This document shows positions 16,078-25,209 of a stretch of 64,000 nt of DNA, in pieces; positions within the stretch are counted from its first letter, which is position 1, and each line of letters starts with the position of its first letter. The notes below the pieces were generated by a model. That model had not been told where the DNA came from and made no database searches. It worked only from the letters and a program-made list of their open reading frames with translations. Both the position numbers and the translations under genes were made by a program. The stretch is from Hahella sp. HNIBRBA332 (GTDB taxonomy: Bacteria; Pseudomonadota; Gammaproteobacteria; Pseudomonadales; Oleiphilaceae): contig NZ_CP132203.1 of NCBI RefSeq assembly GCF_030719035.1, forward strand, positions 4,730,501-4,794,500. The letters are read 5' to 3'.

Positions 16078-17595
16078 TCAGGCACCTAGAAACAGTTTGT
16101 AGGCTGGGTTATTGGTTTCCTCCCAATACCTGAAACCAACGGTATCCAGCATTTTCCGGAACTCCGCCATTTCATCATCGTTAACCTGCGCCCCCATTAA
16201 AACACGGCTATAAGCGGCGCCATGATTACGATAATGAAACATGGTGATATTCCAGCGGGCGCCAAACGCCATAAGGAACTTCATCAACGCTCCTGGACGC
16301 TCTGGAAACTCAAAACGGAAAACCTTCTCGTTGGTTAACGCTGGCGAATGCCCCCCAACCATATGGCGGATGTGCATTTTGGCGACTTCATTATCAGTGA
16401 GATCAAGCACCGAGTAGCCTTTTTCCTCAAGAATCCCAACCAGCTCCTTACGATCTTCCAGACCAGAGCTGATTTGTACGCCGACAAAGATTTGCGCTTC
16501 TGTCGCATCACAATAACGGTAGTTAAACTCGGTGATACTGCGGCGACTTAACGCTTGGATGAAACGCTTGTAGCTGCCCGGACGCTCTGGAATTTTCACC
16601 GCCAGGATCGCCTCGCGCTCCTCACCCACTTCGGTACGCTCCGTGATGTATCCCAGACGATCAAAATTCATGTTCGCGCCGCTTACGATGGCGATCAGGT
16701 TTTGGTCCTGAATCTTCTCTCTCGCCACGTATTTCTTCAAGCCGGCGATGGCCAATGCGCCAGCCGGCTCAGCGATAGAGCGAGTATCTTCAAAGACGTC
16801 TTTGATGCCCGCGCAGATTTCGTCAGTGGTGACTAGGACGACTTCATCCACATATTGACGACAAACCTCCCATGGAGCCTTACCGATTTGTTTGACGGCG
16901 ACGCCGTCGGCGAAGATACCCACTTCCGGCAACGTCACCCGCTTGCCTGCCTTCAACGCTGCATGAAGACAGTTGGAATCTTCCGGCTCCACGCCAATGA
17001 CTTTGACATCAGGACGAAGATATTTGATGTACGCCGCGACGCCCGCGATCAAACCGCCCCCGCCGACGGGGACGAACACCGCATGTATGGGAGACGTATG
17101 CTGCCACATAATCTCCATGCCTACTGTGCCCTGACCGGCGATAACCTCCTCATCGTCGAAAGGAGGGATATAAATGTATCCCTTTTCTTTGACCAGGGTT
17201 TGCGCGTGCGCCGCCGCTTCGTCAAAGGCGTCGCCCTTCAACACGACCTTAGCGCCTTTCGCCCGTACGGAATTCACTTTGATTTCCGGCGTAGTTTGCG
17301 GCATGACAATTGTCGCCTTGACGCCCAACTTTTGCGCCGCCAGCGCCAATCCTTGGGCATGGTTGCCCGCTGAGGCCGCAATCACGCCTTTTTCTTTGGC
17401 TGAACTGGAAAGTTGTGCGAGCTTGTTATAAGCGCCACGCAACTTAAAGGAAAAAACCGGCTGCAGGTCCTCACGCTTCAATAAAATATGGTTATTGAAC
17501 CTGTGGCTCAGTAGATGGGCCGTCTCCAAAGGAGACTCTATCGCAACATCATAGACTTTGGCGTCCAGGATCTTTTTTATATATCGGTGAGGCAT
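16078..17595 (-). CDS. ilvA: Threonine ammonia-lyase, biosynthetic
   Basis: A 505-residue PLP enzyme that deaminates threonine to 2-oxobutanoate, the first step to isoleucine. The PLP lysine lies in FSFKLRGAYNKL (Lys51), with ASAGNHAQGLA and VPVGGGGLIAGVA as cofactor phosphate-binding motifs. Two ACT-like regulatory domains (about residues 325-400 and 420-500) mark the long, isoleucine-feedback-regulated biosynthetic form and separate it from the short catabolic TdcB. Start ATG 17595. It stands alone, divergent from rpiA. No leader-peptide attenuator is visible in the 120 bases between them. Confidence 0.96.
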   Translation of the reverse strand: MPHRYIKKILDAKVYDVAIESPLETAHLLSHRFNNHILLKREDLQPVFSFKLRGAYNKLAQLSSSAKEKGVIAASAGNHAQGLALAAQKLGVKATIVMPQTTPEIKVNSVRAKGAKVVLKGDAFDEAAAHAQTLVKEKGYIYIPPFDDEEVIAGQGTVGMEIMWQHTSPIHAVFVPVGGGGLIAGVAAYIKYLRPDVKVIGVEPEDSNCLHAALKAGKRVTLPEVGIFADGVAVKQIGKAPWEVCRQYVDEVVLVTTDEICAGIKDVFEDTRSIAEPAGALAIAGLKKYVAREKIQDQNLIAIVSGANMNFDRLGYITERTEVGEEREAILAVKIPERPGSYKRFIQALSRRSITEFNYRYCDATEAQIFVGVQISSGLEDRKELVGILEEKGYSVLDLTDNEVAKMHIRHMVGGHSPALTNEKVFRFEFPERPGALMKFLMAFGARWNITMFHYRNHGAAYSRVLMGAQVNDDEMAEFRKMLDTVGFRYWEETNNPAYKLFLGA

Positions 17596-17686
17596 GATGG
17601 GAACTTACTAAATCGCTAGCGGAATTGAGCGCCAAATAATATCGGCATTACAGACCCAACGTCTACTATTGATAGGACGCGGGGTC

Positions 17687-17692
17687 TATAAT
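17687..17692 (+). promoter_or_regulatory. -10 element upstream of rpiA
   Basis: A perfect TATAAT 25 bases upstream of the rpiA ATG at 17717. The open frame extends further upstream to 17669, but a start there would lie before this promoter, which supports the shorter protein. The -35 region is not well conserved. Confidence 0.55.
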
Positions 17693-17716
17693 TCCCCTAT
17701 TTTTGAGGGCGGGCTT

Positions 17717-18394
17717 ATGCACCAGGACGAATTAAAGCAGGCTGTCGCAAAAGCGGCGCTGGAATACATCAAACCCCATCTGCAAACCGATACCATTCTT
17801 GGCATCGGCACAGGCTCTACTGCCAACTATTTCATCGACGCGCTGGCGGAAGTAAGAACCCAGTTCGATGGCGCTGTCGCCAGCTCAGAGGCCTCCGCCG
17901 AGCGTTTGAAGAAGCACAATATTCCGGTATACGAACTTAACTCCGTTTCCGGCTTGGAGTTCTATATCGACGGCGCTGACGAAACCAATCCGCGCCTGGA
18001 GCTGATCAAAGGCGGCGGAGCCGCGTTGACGCGCGAGAAGATCGTCGCCGCCAACGCCAAAACCTTTATCTGCATCGCCGACGAATCCAAATGGGTCGAC
18101 GTGCTCGGCGACTTCCCCCTGCCGATTGAAGTCATTCCCATGGCGCGCAGCTACGTTGCAAGGGAACTGGTAAAACTGGGCGGCGACCCGGTCTACCGGG
18201 AAGGCTGTGTGACGGACAATGGCAATATTATTCTGGATGTGTTCAACCTGCGCATTCTGGAGCCGGTGAAACTGGAGCAACAGATCAACCAAATCACCGG
18301 TGTGGTGACCAACGGCCTGTTCGCCATGCGCCCTGCCGACGTACTTCTGCTGGGATCACAGGAAGGCGTGAAGACGATCAAAGCGAACGACTGA
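17717..18394 (+). CDS. rpiA: Ribose-5-phosphate isomerase A
   Basis: A 225-residue isomerase interconverting ribose-5-phosphate and ribulose-5-phosphate in the pentose phosphate pathway. Motifs include GIGTGSTANYFIDAL (phosphate loop), ASSEASAERL, FYIDGADETN with the catalytic acid, and LIKGGGAALTREKI. The start ATG 17717 is chosen over an in-frame start at 17669 because of the promoter at 17687 and the family length (about 220). Divergent from ilvA, a pairing also seen in Pseudomonas. Confidence 0.96.
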   Translation: MHQDELKQAVAKAALEYIKPHLQTDTILGIGTGSTANYFIDALAEVRTQFDGAVASSEASAERLKKHNIPVYELNSVSGLEFYIDGADETNPRLELIKGGGAALTREKIVAANAKTFICIADESKWVDVLGDFPLPIEVIPMARSYVARELVKLGGDPVYREGCVTDNGNIILDVFNLRILEPVKLEQQINQITGVVTNGLFAMRPADVLLLGSQEGVKTIKAND

Positions 18395-18406
18395 TTGAGA
18401 ATCTGG

Positions 18407-18429
18407 CGCGATCCGCTCATTGGATCGCG
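18407..18429 (+). terminator. Hairpin downstream of rpiA
   Basis: CGCGATCC and GGATCGCG form a perfect eight-base stem with a seven-base loop, 13 bases after the rpiA stop. The following sequence is pyrimidine-rich but lacks a continuous T-run, so intrinsic termination may be modest. Confidence 0.5.
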
Positions 18430-18610
18430 TCATTCGCCTTCCCCGTTTTCTGTCGACAAAAGCATCTTTCAAAAACCTCTCTGTATTCTTCATTCCCCCA
18501 TTATTCAGAATATCCCCAACATTCCCCCCCACAAAAAAACAAGCGCTTGCTTGGTTTTAAATTGATCGATAAGCTGAGCCCTAATTAACAACTCGACAAG
18601 GGACTTGCGC

Positions 18611-19741
18611 ATGTTCAACGAGACTCATCAAATGGCGCGGCGCACGACCGCAGCATTCATCAAACAACATGTCGCGCCTTATATTCAGGAGTGGGAGGAA
18701 GCTGGCTCGTTTCCTCGAGAGATCTATCGTCTGGCGGGAGAGGCCGGCGTACTTGGCGTTGGCTTCAATGAAAAGTGGGGCGGCGCCGGCGAGAACGATA
18801 TATTGATGAAAGTCGCCGTCAGCGAAGAGCTCATGCGCAGCACTTCCGGCGGATTTGTCGCCAGTCTCGGTTCTCTGGATATCGCCTTGCCGCCGATCGC
18901 TCGCTGGGGTAACCCCGCGTTGCAGGATAAAGTGATTCCACCTGTACTCCAGGGCGAAAAAATCGCCGCACTCGCCATTACAGAGCCCGGCGGAGGCTCC
19001 GACGTCGCCAACCTGCAAACTCGCGCCATTCGAGAGGGCGACGTTTACCGTATTAATGGCTCTAAAACATTCATCACCAGTGGTTACCGGGCGGACTTCT
19101 ATACTGTCGCCGTGCGCACTGGCGGCGAAGGTCACGCTGGCATCAGCCTGATTCTGGTGGAACGGGAGCGAAATGGGTTTAGCGCGGGACAACCACTGAA
19201 AAAGATGGGCTGGTGGGCAAGCGATACCGCAGAGCTGTTTTTTAATGACTGCATTGTTCCGGCTGAAAATCTTATCGGACCGGAAAACAGCGGCTTCATC
19301 GCCATTATGAGCAACTTCTTGATGGAGCGACTGGCGCTTTCCATCATGGCCTATATGACCGCGCAAATCGCTTACGAACAGGCCTTGAATTACGCTCGCC
19401 AGCGCGACGCATTTGGTAGAAAAATCGCCAAGTTTCAAGTTATCAAGCATCGCCTGGTCGAAATGGCGACACAGGTAGAGATCGCTCGCAACTACACATT
19501 GAATATTGCTCAACGCATACAAAACGGCGATAACCCGATCAAAGAGGTCGCCATGGCGAAGAACTTCTGCTCACAGGTCGCCCAAGAGGTAACAGACGCC
19601 GCCGTGCAGATTCACGGCGGCATGGGCTACATGCGCGAATCAGTAGTGGAGCGATTGTACAGAGACGCTCGCATACTCAGCATTGGCGGCGGCTCCACCG
19701 AAATCATGAATGAGATTATCGCCAAGCACCTCGGTCTATAA
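18611..19741 (+). CDS. Acyl-CoA dehydrogenase
   Basis: A 376-residue FAD enzyme of the acyl-CoA dehydrogenase superfamily, which oxidises acyl-CoA to enoyl-CoA. The N-terminal helical domain is followed by the flavin-contacting block ALAITEPGGGSDVANLQTRA and NGSKTFITSGYRAD; the C-terminal domain has DAAVQIHGGMGYMRE and ends with ILSIGGGSTEIMNEII, where the glutamate is the likely catalytic base. Start ATG 18611 has AGGGA upstream; an in-frame TTG at 18605 is less likely. The exact acyl substrate (long-chain, branched or terpenoid) is not determinable. It is a single gene between rpiA and ppa. Confidence 0.88.
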   Translation: MFNETHQMARRTTAAFIKQHVAPYIQEWEEAGSFPREIYRLAGEAGVLGVGFNEKWGGAGENDILMKVAVSEELMRSTSGGFVASLGSLDIALPPIARWGNPALQDKVIPPVLQGEKIAALAITEPGGGSDVANLQTRAIREGDVYRINGSKTFITSGYRADFYTVAVRTGGEGHAGISLILVERERNGFSAGQPLKKMGWWASDTAELFFNDCIVPAENLIGPENSGFIAIMSNFLMERLALSIMAYMTAQIAYEQALNYARQRDAFGRKIAKFQVIKHRLVEMATQVEIARNYTLNIAQRIQNGDNPIKEVAMAKNFCSQVAQEVTDAAVQIHGGMGYMRESVVERLYRDARILSIGGGSTEIMNEIIAKHLGL

Positions 19742-19824
19742 GCTCGGGCAGACGCCTTATTGGTTTTAGCGTGGCAAAGCTCCTATAATTTGCTGCCCAG
19801 CTTTTTAATAGAATGGAAAAGAGT

Positions 19825-20352
19825 ATGAACTTTGACAATATTTCCGCAGGTAAAGAACTGCCAGACGACATTAACGTCGTAATCGAAATTCCCGCGCAAA
19901 GCAGCCCGATCAAATACGAAATCGACAAAGACTCCGGTGCGGTAGTTGTTGACCGTTTCATGGCCACCCCCATGTTCTATCCCTGCAACTACGGTTTTAT
20001 TCCTCACACGTTGTCTGACGACGGCGACCCGCTGGATGTGTTGGTTGTTGCGCCCTACCCAATTCAGCCCGGCGCAGTGATTCGTTGCCGCCCAATCGGC
20101 GTGTTGAACATGACTGACGAAGCTGGCGAAGACGCCAAGCTGCTGGCGGTGCCTCACTCCAAGCTGACTCCGCTGTACAAAAGCGTCAACGAGCCGACAG
20201 ACCTGCCTGAGTTACTGATCAAGCAGATCGAGCATTTCTTTGAGAACTACAAGGATCTTGAGGAAGGCAAGTGGGTGAAAATTTCTGGTTGGGCGGACCG
20301 CGAAGCGGCTCGTCAGGCTATCCGTGACGCAGCGGCAGCCTACAAAGGCTAA
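19825..20352 (+). CDS. ppa: Inorganic pyrophosphatase (family I)
   Basis: A 175-residue soluble enzyme hydrolysing pyrophosphate. Opening NISAGKELPDDINVVIEIPA, then IKYEIDKDSGAVVVDRF, the signature DGDPLDVLVV with metal-binding aspartates, and the FFENYKDLEEGKWVK block are all typical. ATG 19825 is used because GGAAAAGAG is well placed and the family start aligns; another in-frame ATG at 19813 would add four residues. Length equals E. coli Ppa. Confidence 0.96.
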   Translation: MNFDNISAGKELPDDINVVIEIPAQSSPIKYEIDKDSGAVVVDRFMATPMFYPCNYGFIPHTLSDDGDPLDVLVVAPYPIQPGAVIRCRPIGVLNMTDEAGEDAKLLAVPHSKLTPLYKSVNEPTDLPELLIKQIEHFFENYKDLEEGKWVKISGWADREAARQAIRDAAAAYKG

Positions 20353-20364
20353 TTACTGCAGTTT

Positions 20365-20388
20365 CCGGCGACGCTTCAGCGTCGCCGG
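20365..20388. terminator. Hairpin between convergent ppa and hldE
   Basis: CCGGCGACGC and GCGTCGCCGG form a perfect ten-base stem with a four-base loop, 12 bases after the ppa stop. The downstream stretch TCATTCCCTTTT is only partly T-rich. Placed between convergent genes, it could work for either strand. Confidence 0.65.
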
Positions 20389-20430
20389 TCATTCCCTTTT
20401 CTAAAAGCAGGTCTTCGCAATGCGGAGCAA

Positions 20431-21864
20431 CTACTTCTCCCGATCCTTGCGAATCTTTTCAACAATGGCTGTGGTTGAACAGTTATCCAGAAAGTCCAAG
20501 GCCCGCACTTCTCCACCATAACCTTCGACGATCTCCCAACCGACAACTTGCTCTTTGCTGTAGTCGCCGCCCTTCACCAGGATATCCGGCTTCAGAATCT
20601 CTAATAAGCGCTCTGGCGTGTCATCTTCATACCAGGTAACCCAATCCACCGCTTCCAGACCAGCAAGCACCGCCATCCTGCGTTCGAGGGGGTTAATCGG
20701 GCGCGCCGCTCCCTTCAAACGGCTTACAGAGGCGTCGCTGTTAATCGCAACGACCAATCGATCCCCCAGTTTTCGCGCCTGATCCAGATAGCCGACGTGG
20801 CCGGCGTGAATAATATCGAAGCATCCGTTCGTGAAAACAATTTTCTCGCCATGAGCGCGCGCGTCGTCCAACGCCACTTTTAACTGCTCCACCGTCATTG
20901 CGCCACGCCCTGCGCCTTGCTCCTGTTGCACTGCGCGACGCAATTCCGGCGCGCTGACTGACGCCGTACCCAGTTTGCCTACGACAATGCCAGCGGCGAT
21001 ATTGGCCAACGCCACCGCCTGCCCCATTTCACTACCTGCGGCCAATGCTGCGGCGAGTACGGAGATAACAGTATCGCCGGCGCCTGTAACATCAAAGACT
21101 TCTTTCGCCTGGGCAGGCAAATGCAGTTCAGGTCGTCCCGCTCTCAGCAAGGTCATCCCCTGCTCGCTGCGCGTCACCAGCAACGCTTCCAGCTCCAGTT
21201 CCTCTACCAGTTTCAAGCCACGCTGAACCAGTTCAGCCTCACTCGCACAGTACCCTACCACCGCTTCAAACTCAGACAAGTTAGGGGTAATCAAGGTTGC
21301 GCCGCGATATTTCTCGAAATCGCTGCCCTTTGGGTCGACCAACACGGGGATTTGTTTGCTTCGCGCCAATTGAATAAAAGCTTGCGGATCGCGTAATGCG
21401 CCCTTGCCGTAATCGGACAAAATCAAAGCCCCTGCGCCAGCCAACTGCCCTGCGACTTTCTTTTCCAGCGGTTCCTGCGGAACGCCAGCGAAACTCTCTT
21501 CGAAATCCATGCGGATTAATTGCTGATGACGACTGACCACCCGCAACTTGGTGATAGTAGGTAAAGTTTCATGCTCCTGAAAATCCGCCAATATGCCAGC
21601 GGACTCCATCCGCGCCGCCAGTGACTGCGCCGCTTCATCTTTACCCGTCACCCCCAAAATCACCGCCGCACTGCCTAGCGCAGCGATGTTCAACGCCACG
21701 TTAGCGGCGCCGCCGGGCCGGTCTTCCAACTGCTCCACTTTGACGACGGGCACCGGCGCTTCAGGAGAAATCCTTGATGTCGCGCCGTACCAGTAGCGGT
21801 CCAGCATAACGTCGCCAACCACTACGACCCGTGAATTCTGAAACATTGGAAGCTGTATCTGCAT
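20431..21864 (-). CDS. hldE: Bifunctional heptose-7-phosphate kinase / heptose-1-phosphate adenylyltransferase HldE
   Basis: A 477-residue bifunctional enzyme of ADP-heptose synthesis for the LPS inner core. Residues to about 315 are a ribokinase-type (PfkB) kinase with GDVMLDRYWYG at the start and the DVTGAGDTVISVLA anion-hole motif. From about 340 on there is a nucleotidyltransferase with TNGCFDIIHAGHVGYLDQAR and its HxGH motif. I choose the ATG at 21864, which has GAGG six bases upstream and gives exactly the E. coli HldE length, over the frame's first ATG at 21891. It is divergent from lpxL and opens the LPS gene region. Confidence 0.95.
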   Translation of the reverse strand: MQIQLPMFQNSRVVVVGDVMLDRYWYGATSRISPEAPVPVVKVEQLEDRPGGAANVALNIAALGSAAVILGVTGKDEAAQSLAARMESAGILADFQEHETLPTITKLRVVSRHQQLIRMDFEESFAGVPQEPLEKKVAGQLAGAGALILSDYGKGALRDPQAFIQLARSKQIPVLVDPKGSDFEKYRGATLITPNLSEFEAVVGYCASEAELVQRGLKLVEELELEALLVTRSEQGMTLLRAGRPELHLPAQAKEVFDVTGAGDTVISVLAAALAAGSEMGQAVALANIAAGIVVGKLGTASVSAPELRRAVQQEQGAGRGAMTVEQLKVALDDARAHGEKIVFTNGCFDIIHAGHVGYLDQARKLGDRLVVAINSDASVSRLKGAARPINPLERRMAVLAGLEAVDWVTWYEDDTPERLLEILKPDILVKGGDYSKEQVVGWEIVEGYGGEVRALDFLDNCSTTAIVEKIRKDREK

Positions 21865-22042
21865 GCCCATCCTCAAAACTGAAGCCTTCATTTATCTGTT
21901 TGCGATGGAAGGATCGCGCGGCAATATTAGCACGCCTCTCCCCCAGACAGCACCTTACCGCTCCGTCAACTGGCCGGACAAACTGGAGAGCCGGGCGGGA
22001 TCGGGCTAAAATGCGCTTCTTTTGTTTTAGGAACGCCGTTAC

Positions 22043-22975
22043 GTGTCCGAAGAAAAACGCGATCTGACCTACTCAGACTTTATTCACCCCCGTTATTGGC
22101 CAACTTGGCTTGGGATCGCCTTACTATGGCTGATCGCCCATACACCTTTGGCCTTTCAACGTGGACTGGGAATTCTGATGGGCCGCGCAGCCTACTATTT
22201 ACTACCCAAGCGACGCCATATCGCTGAAGTTAATATCAATCTGTGTTTTCCAGAGCTTACCTCTGATCAGAGGCAAGATTTGGTAAAGTCGGCCTTTGAC
22301 AACAACGCCATCGGCTATTTTGAAGCCGCATCCGCCTGGTTTACAGGAAAAGAGCGCTTTCGCTCGATTACCAAAGCGCACGGTCTGGAAAACCTGCAAG
22401 CAGCGCAGGCCAAGGGCAAAGGCGTTATTCTATTAGGCGGTCACTTCACCACACTGGATCTTGGCGGCGCGTTATTTGATATTTATTCCAGCGCAGCCAG
22501 CATGCAACGGGACCATGACAATCCCCTGTTCAACCTGGTGATGACCCGCGCCCGTAGTAAATTTTGCCATCCTGTATTGAGCAAGGACGACTTGCGCGGC
22601 CTTATCCGCCTGCTGAAAAACGGCAAAACCATCTGGTACGCCACAGATCAGGATTACGGTCGCCGCGGTAGCGTGTTCGCGCCCTTCTTCAAGGTTCCAG
22701 CCGCCACCATTACAACGACCTCTCGCATCGCACAAAAAACCGGCTCACTAGTCGTCCCCTTCAGCCACTTTCGTAATAAAGATGGTGGCTACGATATTTA
22801 CTTTGAACCGGCGTTATCCAATTACCCCACCGGCGACGATGTCGCAGACGCTAAGGCAACCAACTTGGCGATAGAAAACGCTATCCGCCGCTATCCTGCC
22901 CAATATTTATGGATGCATCGGCGGTTTAAGACCGAGCCTCAAGGGAAAAGTCACCGCAAATATTCCGGAAAATGA
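22043..22975 (+). CDS. Lipid A biosynthesis acyltransferase, LpxL/HtrB family
   Basis: A 310-residue inner-membrane acyltransferase that adds a secondary acyl chain to lipid A. An N-terminal hydrophobic anchor (WLGIALLWLIAHTP) is followed by NINLCFPEL and the catalytic HxxxxD in GGHFTTLDLGG (His134, Asp139). WYATDQDYGRRGSVFAPFF and WMHRRFKT near the end are family blocks. Start is GTG at 22043. LpxL and LpxM paralogs cannot be separated by motif alone. The next gene starts 15 bases on. Confidence 0.88.
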   Translation: MSEEKRDLTYSDFIHPRYWPTWLGIALLWLIAHTPLAFQRGLGILMGRAAYYLLPKRRHIAEVNINLCFPELTSDQRQDLVKSAFDNNAIGYFEAASAWFTGKERFRSITKAHGLENLQAAQAKGKGVILLGGHFTTLDLGGALFDIYSSAASMQRDHDNPLFNLVMTRARSKFCHPVLSKDDLRGLIRLLKNGKTIWYATDQDYGRRGSVFAPFFKVPAATITTTSRIAQKTGSLVVPFSHFRNKDGGYDIYFEPALSNYPTGDDVADAKATNLAIENAIRRYPAQYLWMHRRFKTEPQGKSHRKYSGK

Positions 22976-22990
22976 GCGACATATCCACAT

Positions 22991-24118
22991 ATGAAAATTG
23001 CGCATATAGAAAGCAGCATCAACTGGGGCGGCCAGGAACTCCGTATTATCGAACAAATAGAGTGGTTACGGTCACATAAACATGAGGCGGAACTAATAGC
23101 GCGGGAGGACTCTAAAATCTACCAGGAAGCCCAAAAGCGCAACATTCCCGCTCATGCTCTGGATCTGCGCGGCTCAGCCAATCCTGGCACTGTACGCAAT
23201 CTCTGCAAACTAATAAAACACAAAAAATACGATATCCTAGACTGCCATAGCAGCAGAGACGCCAGTTACTCCGCTCTAGCCAAGTTATTTACAGGACAAG
23301 TAGTTGTACGCTCGCGTCACGTCATTGACCCTATAAAAAACGACTTCCTGCACCGACTAGTCTGGCGTGTGGGCAATGACTTTATCATTACCACTGCGGA
23401 ACACATAAAACAGCAAGTAATCCGCCTTGGGCTATCTACACCGGAGCGCGTATATGTTGCCGAAGCCGGAGTAGATGCAGACCGCTTCAAGTCTGATCTG
23501 CGCATGACACAAAAAGCGCTGAAGCAAGAGCTGGGAATTCCTGAAGAGCACTTGGTCATCGCCAACGTAGGAATGATTAGGCGGGATAAAGGCCAGCTGT
23601 ATTTCGTAAAAGCCTGTACTGAAGTCGCTCAGCGCATACCAAACGTCACATTTATCCAAGTTGGAGAAGCAACTGATTCCACCCGTGGCTACAAAGAAGA
23701 AGTGATGATGGAGATTCAACGCTCTCCATTTAAAGATAGGTTCAAGTTTCTTGGCTATCACGCAGACGTCGAGAACTACCTGGCCATCAGCGATATCGTC
23801 GTCGTGTCTTCGGTGGAAACAGAGGCCAGAACACGTTTGGTCTCTCAGGCTTATTTGTGTGGAGCCAATGTGGTTGCGTCCAATATTGGCGGGCTTCCAG
23901 AAATGGTTGAACATGAACAAACCGGGCTGATCGCCCCAGCCGCTAATCCCAAAGGCATTGCAGAGCAAGTCCTCAGGTTGGTGGAGAATAAAGACTTAGC
24001 TGATCGACTACGCGCCAACGCCGCCCAGTACGCCCTCGACAAGCTGACAATGGAAGGTATGATGAGCGGGATGTTGAACGCCTACAATAGCGCCCTCTCT
24101 ATGAAAGGCAAAAAATGA
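22991..24118 (+). CDS. GT4-family glycosyltransferase (LPS core)
   Basis: A 375-residue GT-B fold glycosyltransferase. It begins with the family-specific IAHIESSINWGGQELRI motif, has VVRSRHVIDP in the acceptor domain and a GT4 donor domain with VIANVGMIRRDKGQ and ASNIGGLPEMVEHEQTGLI (the EX7E-like motif). It is clearly paralogous to the convergent gene at 25185-26300, which opens with the same HTESSCGWGGQELRI design. It overlaps the waaQ-like gene by four bases (ATGA). Sugar and linkage are unknown; core extension is inferred from neighbours. Codon use is more AT-rich than in flanking housekeeping genes. Confidence 0.85.
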   Translation: MKIAHIESSINWGGQELRIIEQIEWLRSHKHEAELIAREDSKIYQEAQKRNIPAHALDLRGSANPGTVRNLCKLIKHKKYDILDCHSSRDASYSALAKLFTGQVVVRSRHVIDPIKNDFLHRLVWRVGNDFIITTAEHIKQQVIRLGLSTPERVYVAEAGVDADRFKSDLRMTQKALKQELGIPEEHLVIANVGMIRRDKGQLYFVKACTEVAQRIPNVTFIQVGEATDSTRGYKEEVMMEIQRSPFKDRFKFLGYHADVENYLAISDIVVVSSVETEARTRLVSQAYLCGANVVASNIGGLPEMVEHEQTGLIAPAANPKGIAEQVLRLVENKDLADRLRANAAQYALDKLTMEGMMSGMLNAYNSALSMKGKK

Positions 24119-25209
24119 GCTACTTGCCCGACGCGATTAATTTTTCCCAGATCAAACGAATTCTGGTCACCAAACTACGTCATCACGGTGACGTACTATT
24201 GACGACCCCAGTCATTCACACGATTAAACAACAGCATCCGCACATTGAAATAGATCTGCTCATTTATGCTGACACCAAAGCGCTGGTTGAGCACAATCCC
24301 GAGTTAAGCCAAATATTTTGCATTGATAAAAAGTGGCGTAAACTTCCGCTGCTTCGGCACCTGCAGGCGGAAAGGACACTACGAAAACAACTGCAAGGAC
24401 GACAGTACGACTTGTTAGTCCATCTTACAGACCACTGGCGAGGCGCAAAGTTGGCGAGAGCGTTAAAAACGCCCTACTCTGTGGCGGCCAAGTATCCTAA
24501 GCGCGCCAAGTCATTCTGGTGGAAAAAAAGCTTCACTCATTTATATCCTCTCCCCGAGACACCACGACATACTGTGGAAATCAATCTGGATTCACTCAGA
24601 CGAGTTGGCCTTTACCCCGAATCTCAGCATAAACAGCTTGTATTGCAGACAAGTAACCAAGCGAAAGAATCTGTGGAAGGGCTGCTGAAGCAATTCAAGT
24701 TGGATAAATACTGGATTATTCACCCAACTTCCCGTTGGATGTTCAAGAGCTGGCCGGTTGAGAAAAACATAGAGCTAATCAAGATGCTCCAAAAAGCGAA
24801 CGTTCCGCTAATTATGACAGCAGCGCCGGACGCACGGGAGCTAGAGATGATCCAGCAAATAAATGCAGGTCTTGAAAAGCCGCCTGTTACTCTGGCGGGG
24901 GAGCTGTCATTAGACCAGCTGACCGCTCTAATCGCCCAAAGCAGCGGGTTCATCGGCGTCGATACGGCCCCAATGCACATGGCGGCCGCATTGGATAAGC
25001 CAGTTGTTGCGCTTTTTGGTCCCTCTGACGAGAAGAAATGGGCGCCGTGGGGAGATAAGTCAAAAGTAATCGCCCACAGCGGCTTTAGTTGTCGCTCATG
25101 CGAGCTGGATGGCTGCGGTGGAGGCAAACTCAGTGAGTGCCTCTCCAGCATTGAAGCCGATACAGTATTTCAGACCGTTAAAAGTTATCTATCTGATAAG
25201 GAAGCATAG
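24115..25209 (+). CDS. waaQ: GT9 heptosyltransferase, WaaQ-like (LPS heptosyltransferase III)
   Basis: A 364-residue GT9 family protein. The start region RILVTKLRHHGDVLLTTPVI is characteristic of WaaQ-type enzymes (KLRHHGDVLL), with IHPTSRWMFKSWPVEK and GVDTAPMHMAAALDKPVVALFGPS as donor-binding motifs and a cysteine-containing CRSCELDGCGG segment near the end. It probably adds the branching heptose to HepII. It overlaps the upstream glycosyltransferase by four bases and its 3' end overlaps the convergent gene by 25 bases. Confidence 0.85.
   Translation: MSYLPDAINFSQIKRILVTKLRHHGDVLLTTPVIHTIKQQHPHIEIDLLIYADTKALVEHNPELSQIFCIDKKWRKLPLLRHLQAERTLRKQLQGRQYDLLVHLTDHWRGAKLARALKTPYSVAAKYPKRAKSFWWKKSFTHLYPLPETPRHTVEINLDSLRRVGLYPESQHKQLVLQTSNQAKESVEGLLKQFKLDKYWIIHPTSRWMFKSWPVEKNIELIKMLQKANVPLIMTAAPDARELEMIQQINAGLEKPPVTLAGELSLDQLTALIAQSSGFIGVDTAPMHMAAALDKPVVALFGPSDEKKWAPWGDKSKVIAHSGFSCRSCELDGCGGGKLSECLSSIEADTVFQTVKSYLSDKEA

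Noticed and set aside
16855..17373. Open frame of 172 codons on the + strand
   Set aside because: Antisense to ilvA; composition follows from ilvA codon structure.
18581..19522. Open frame of 313 codons on the minus strand
   Set aside because: It is the complement of the acyl-CoA dehydrogenase gene, whose flavin and catalytic motifs are clear.
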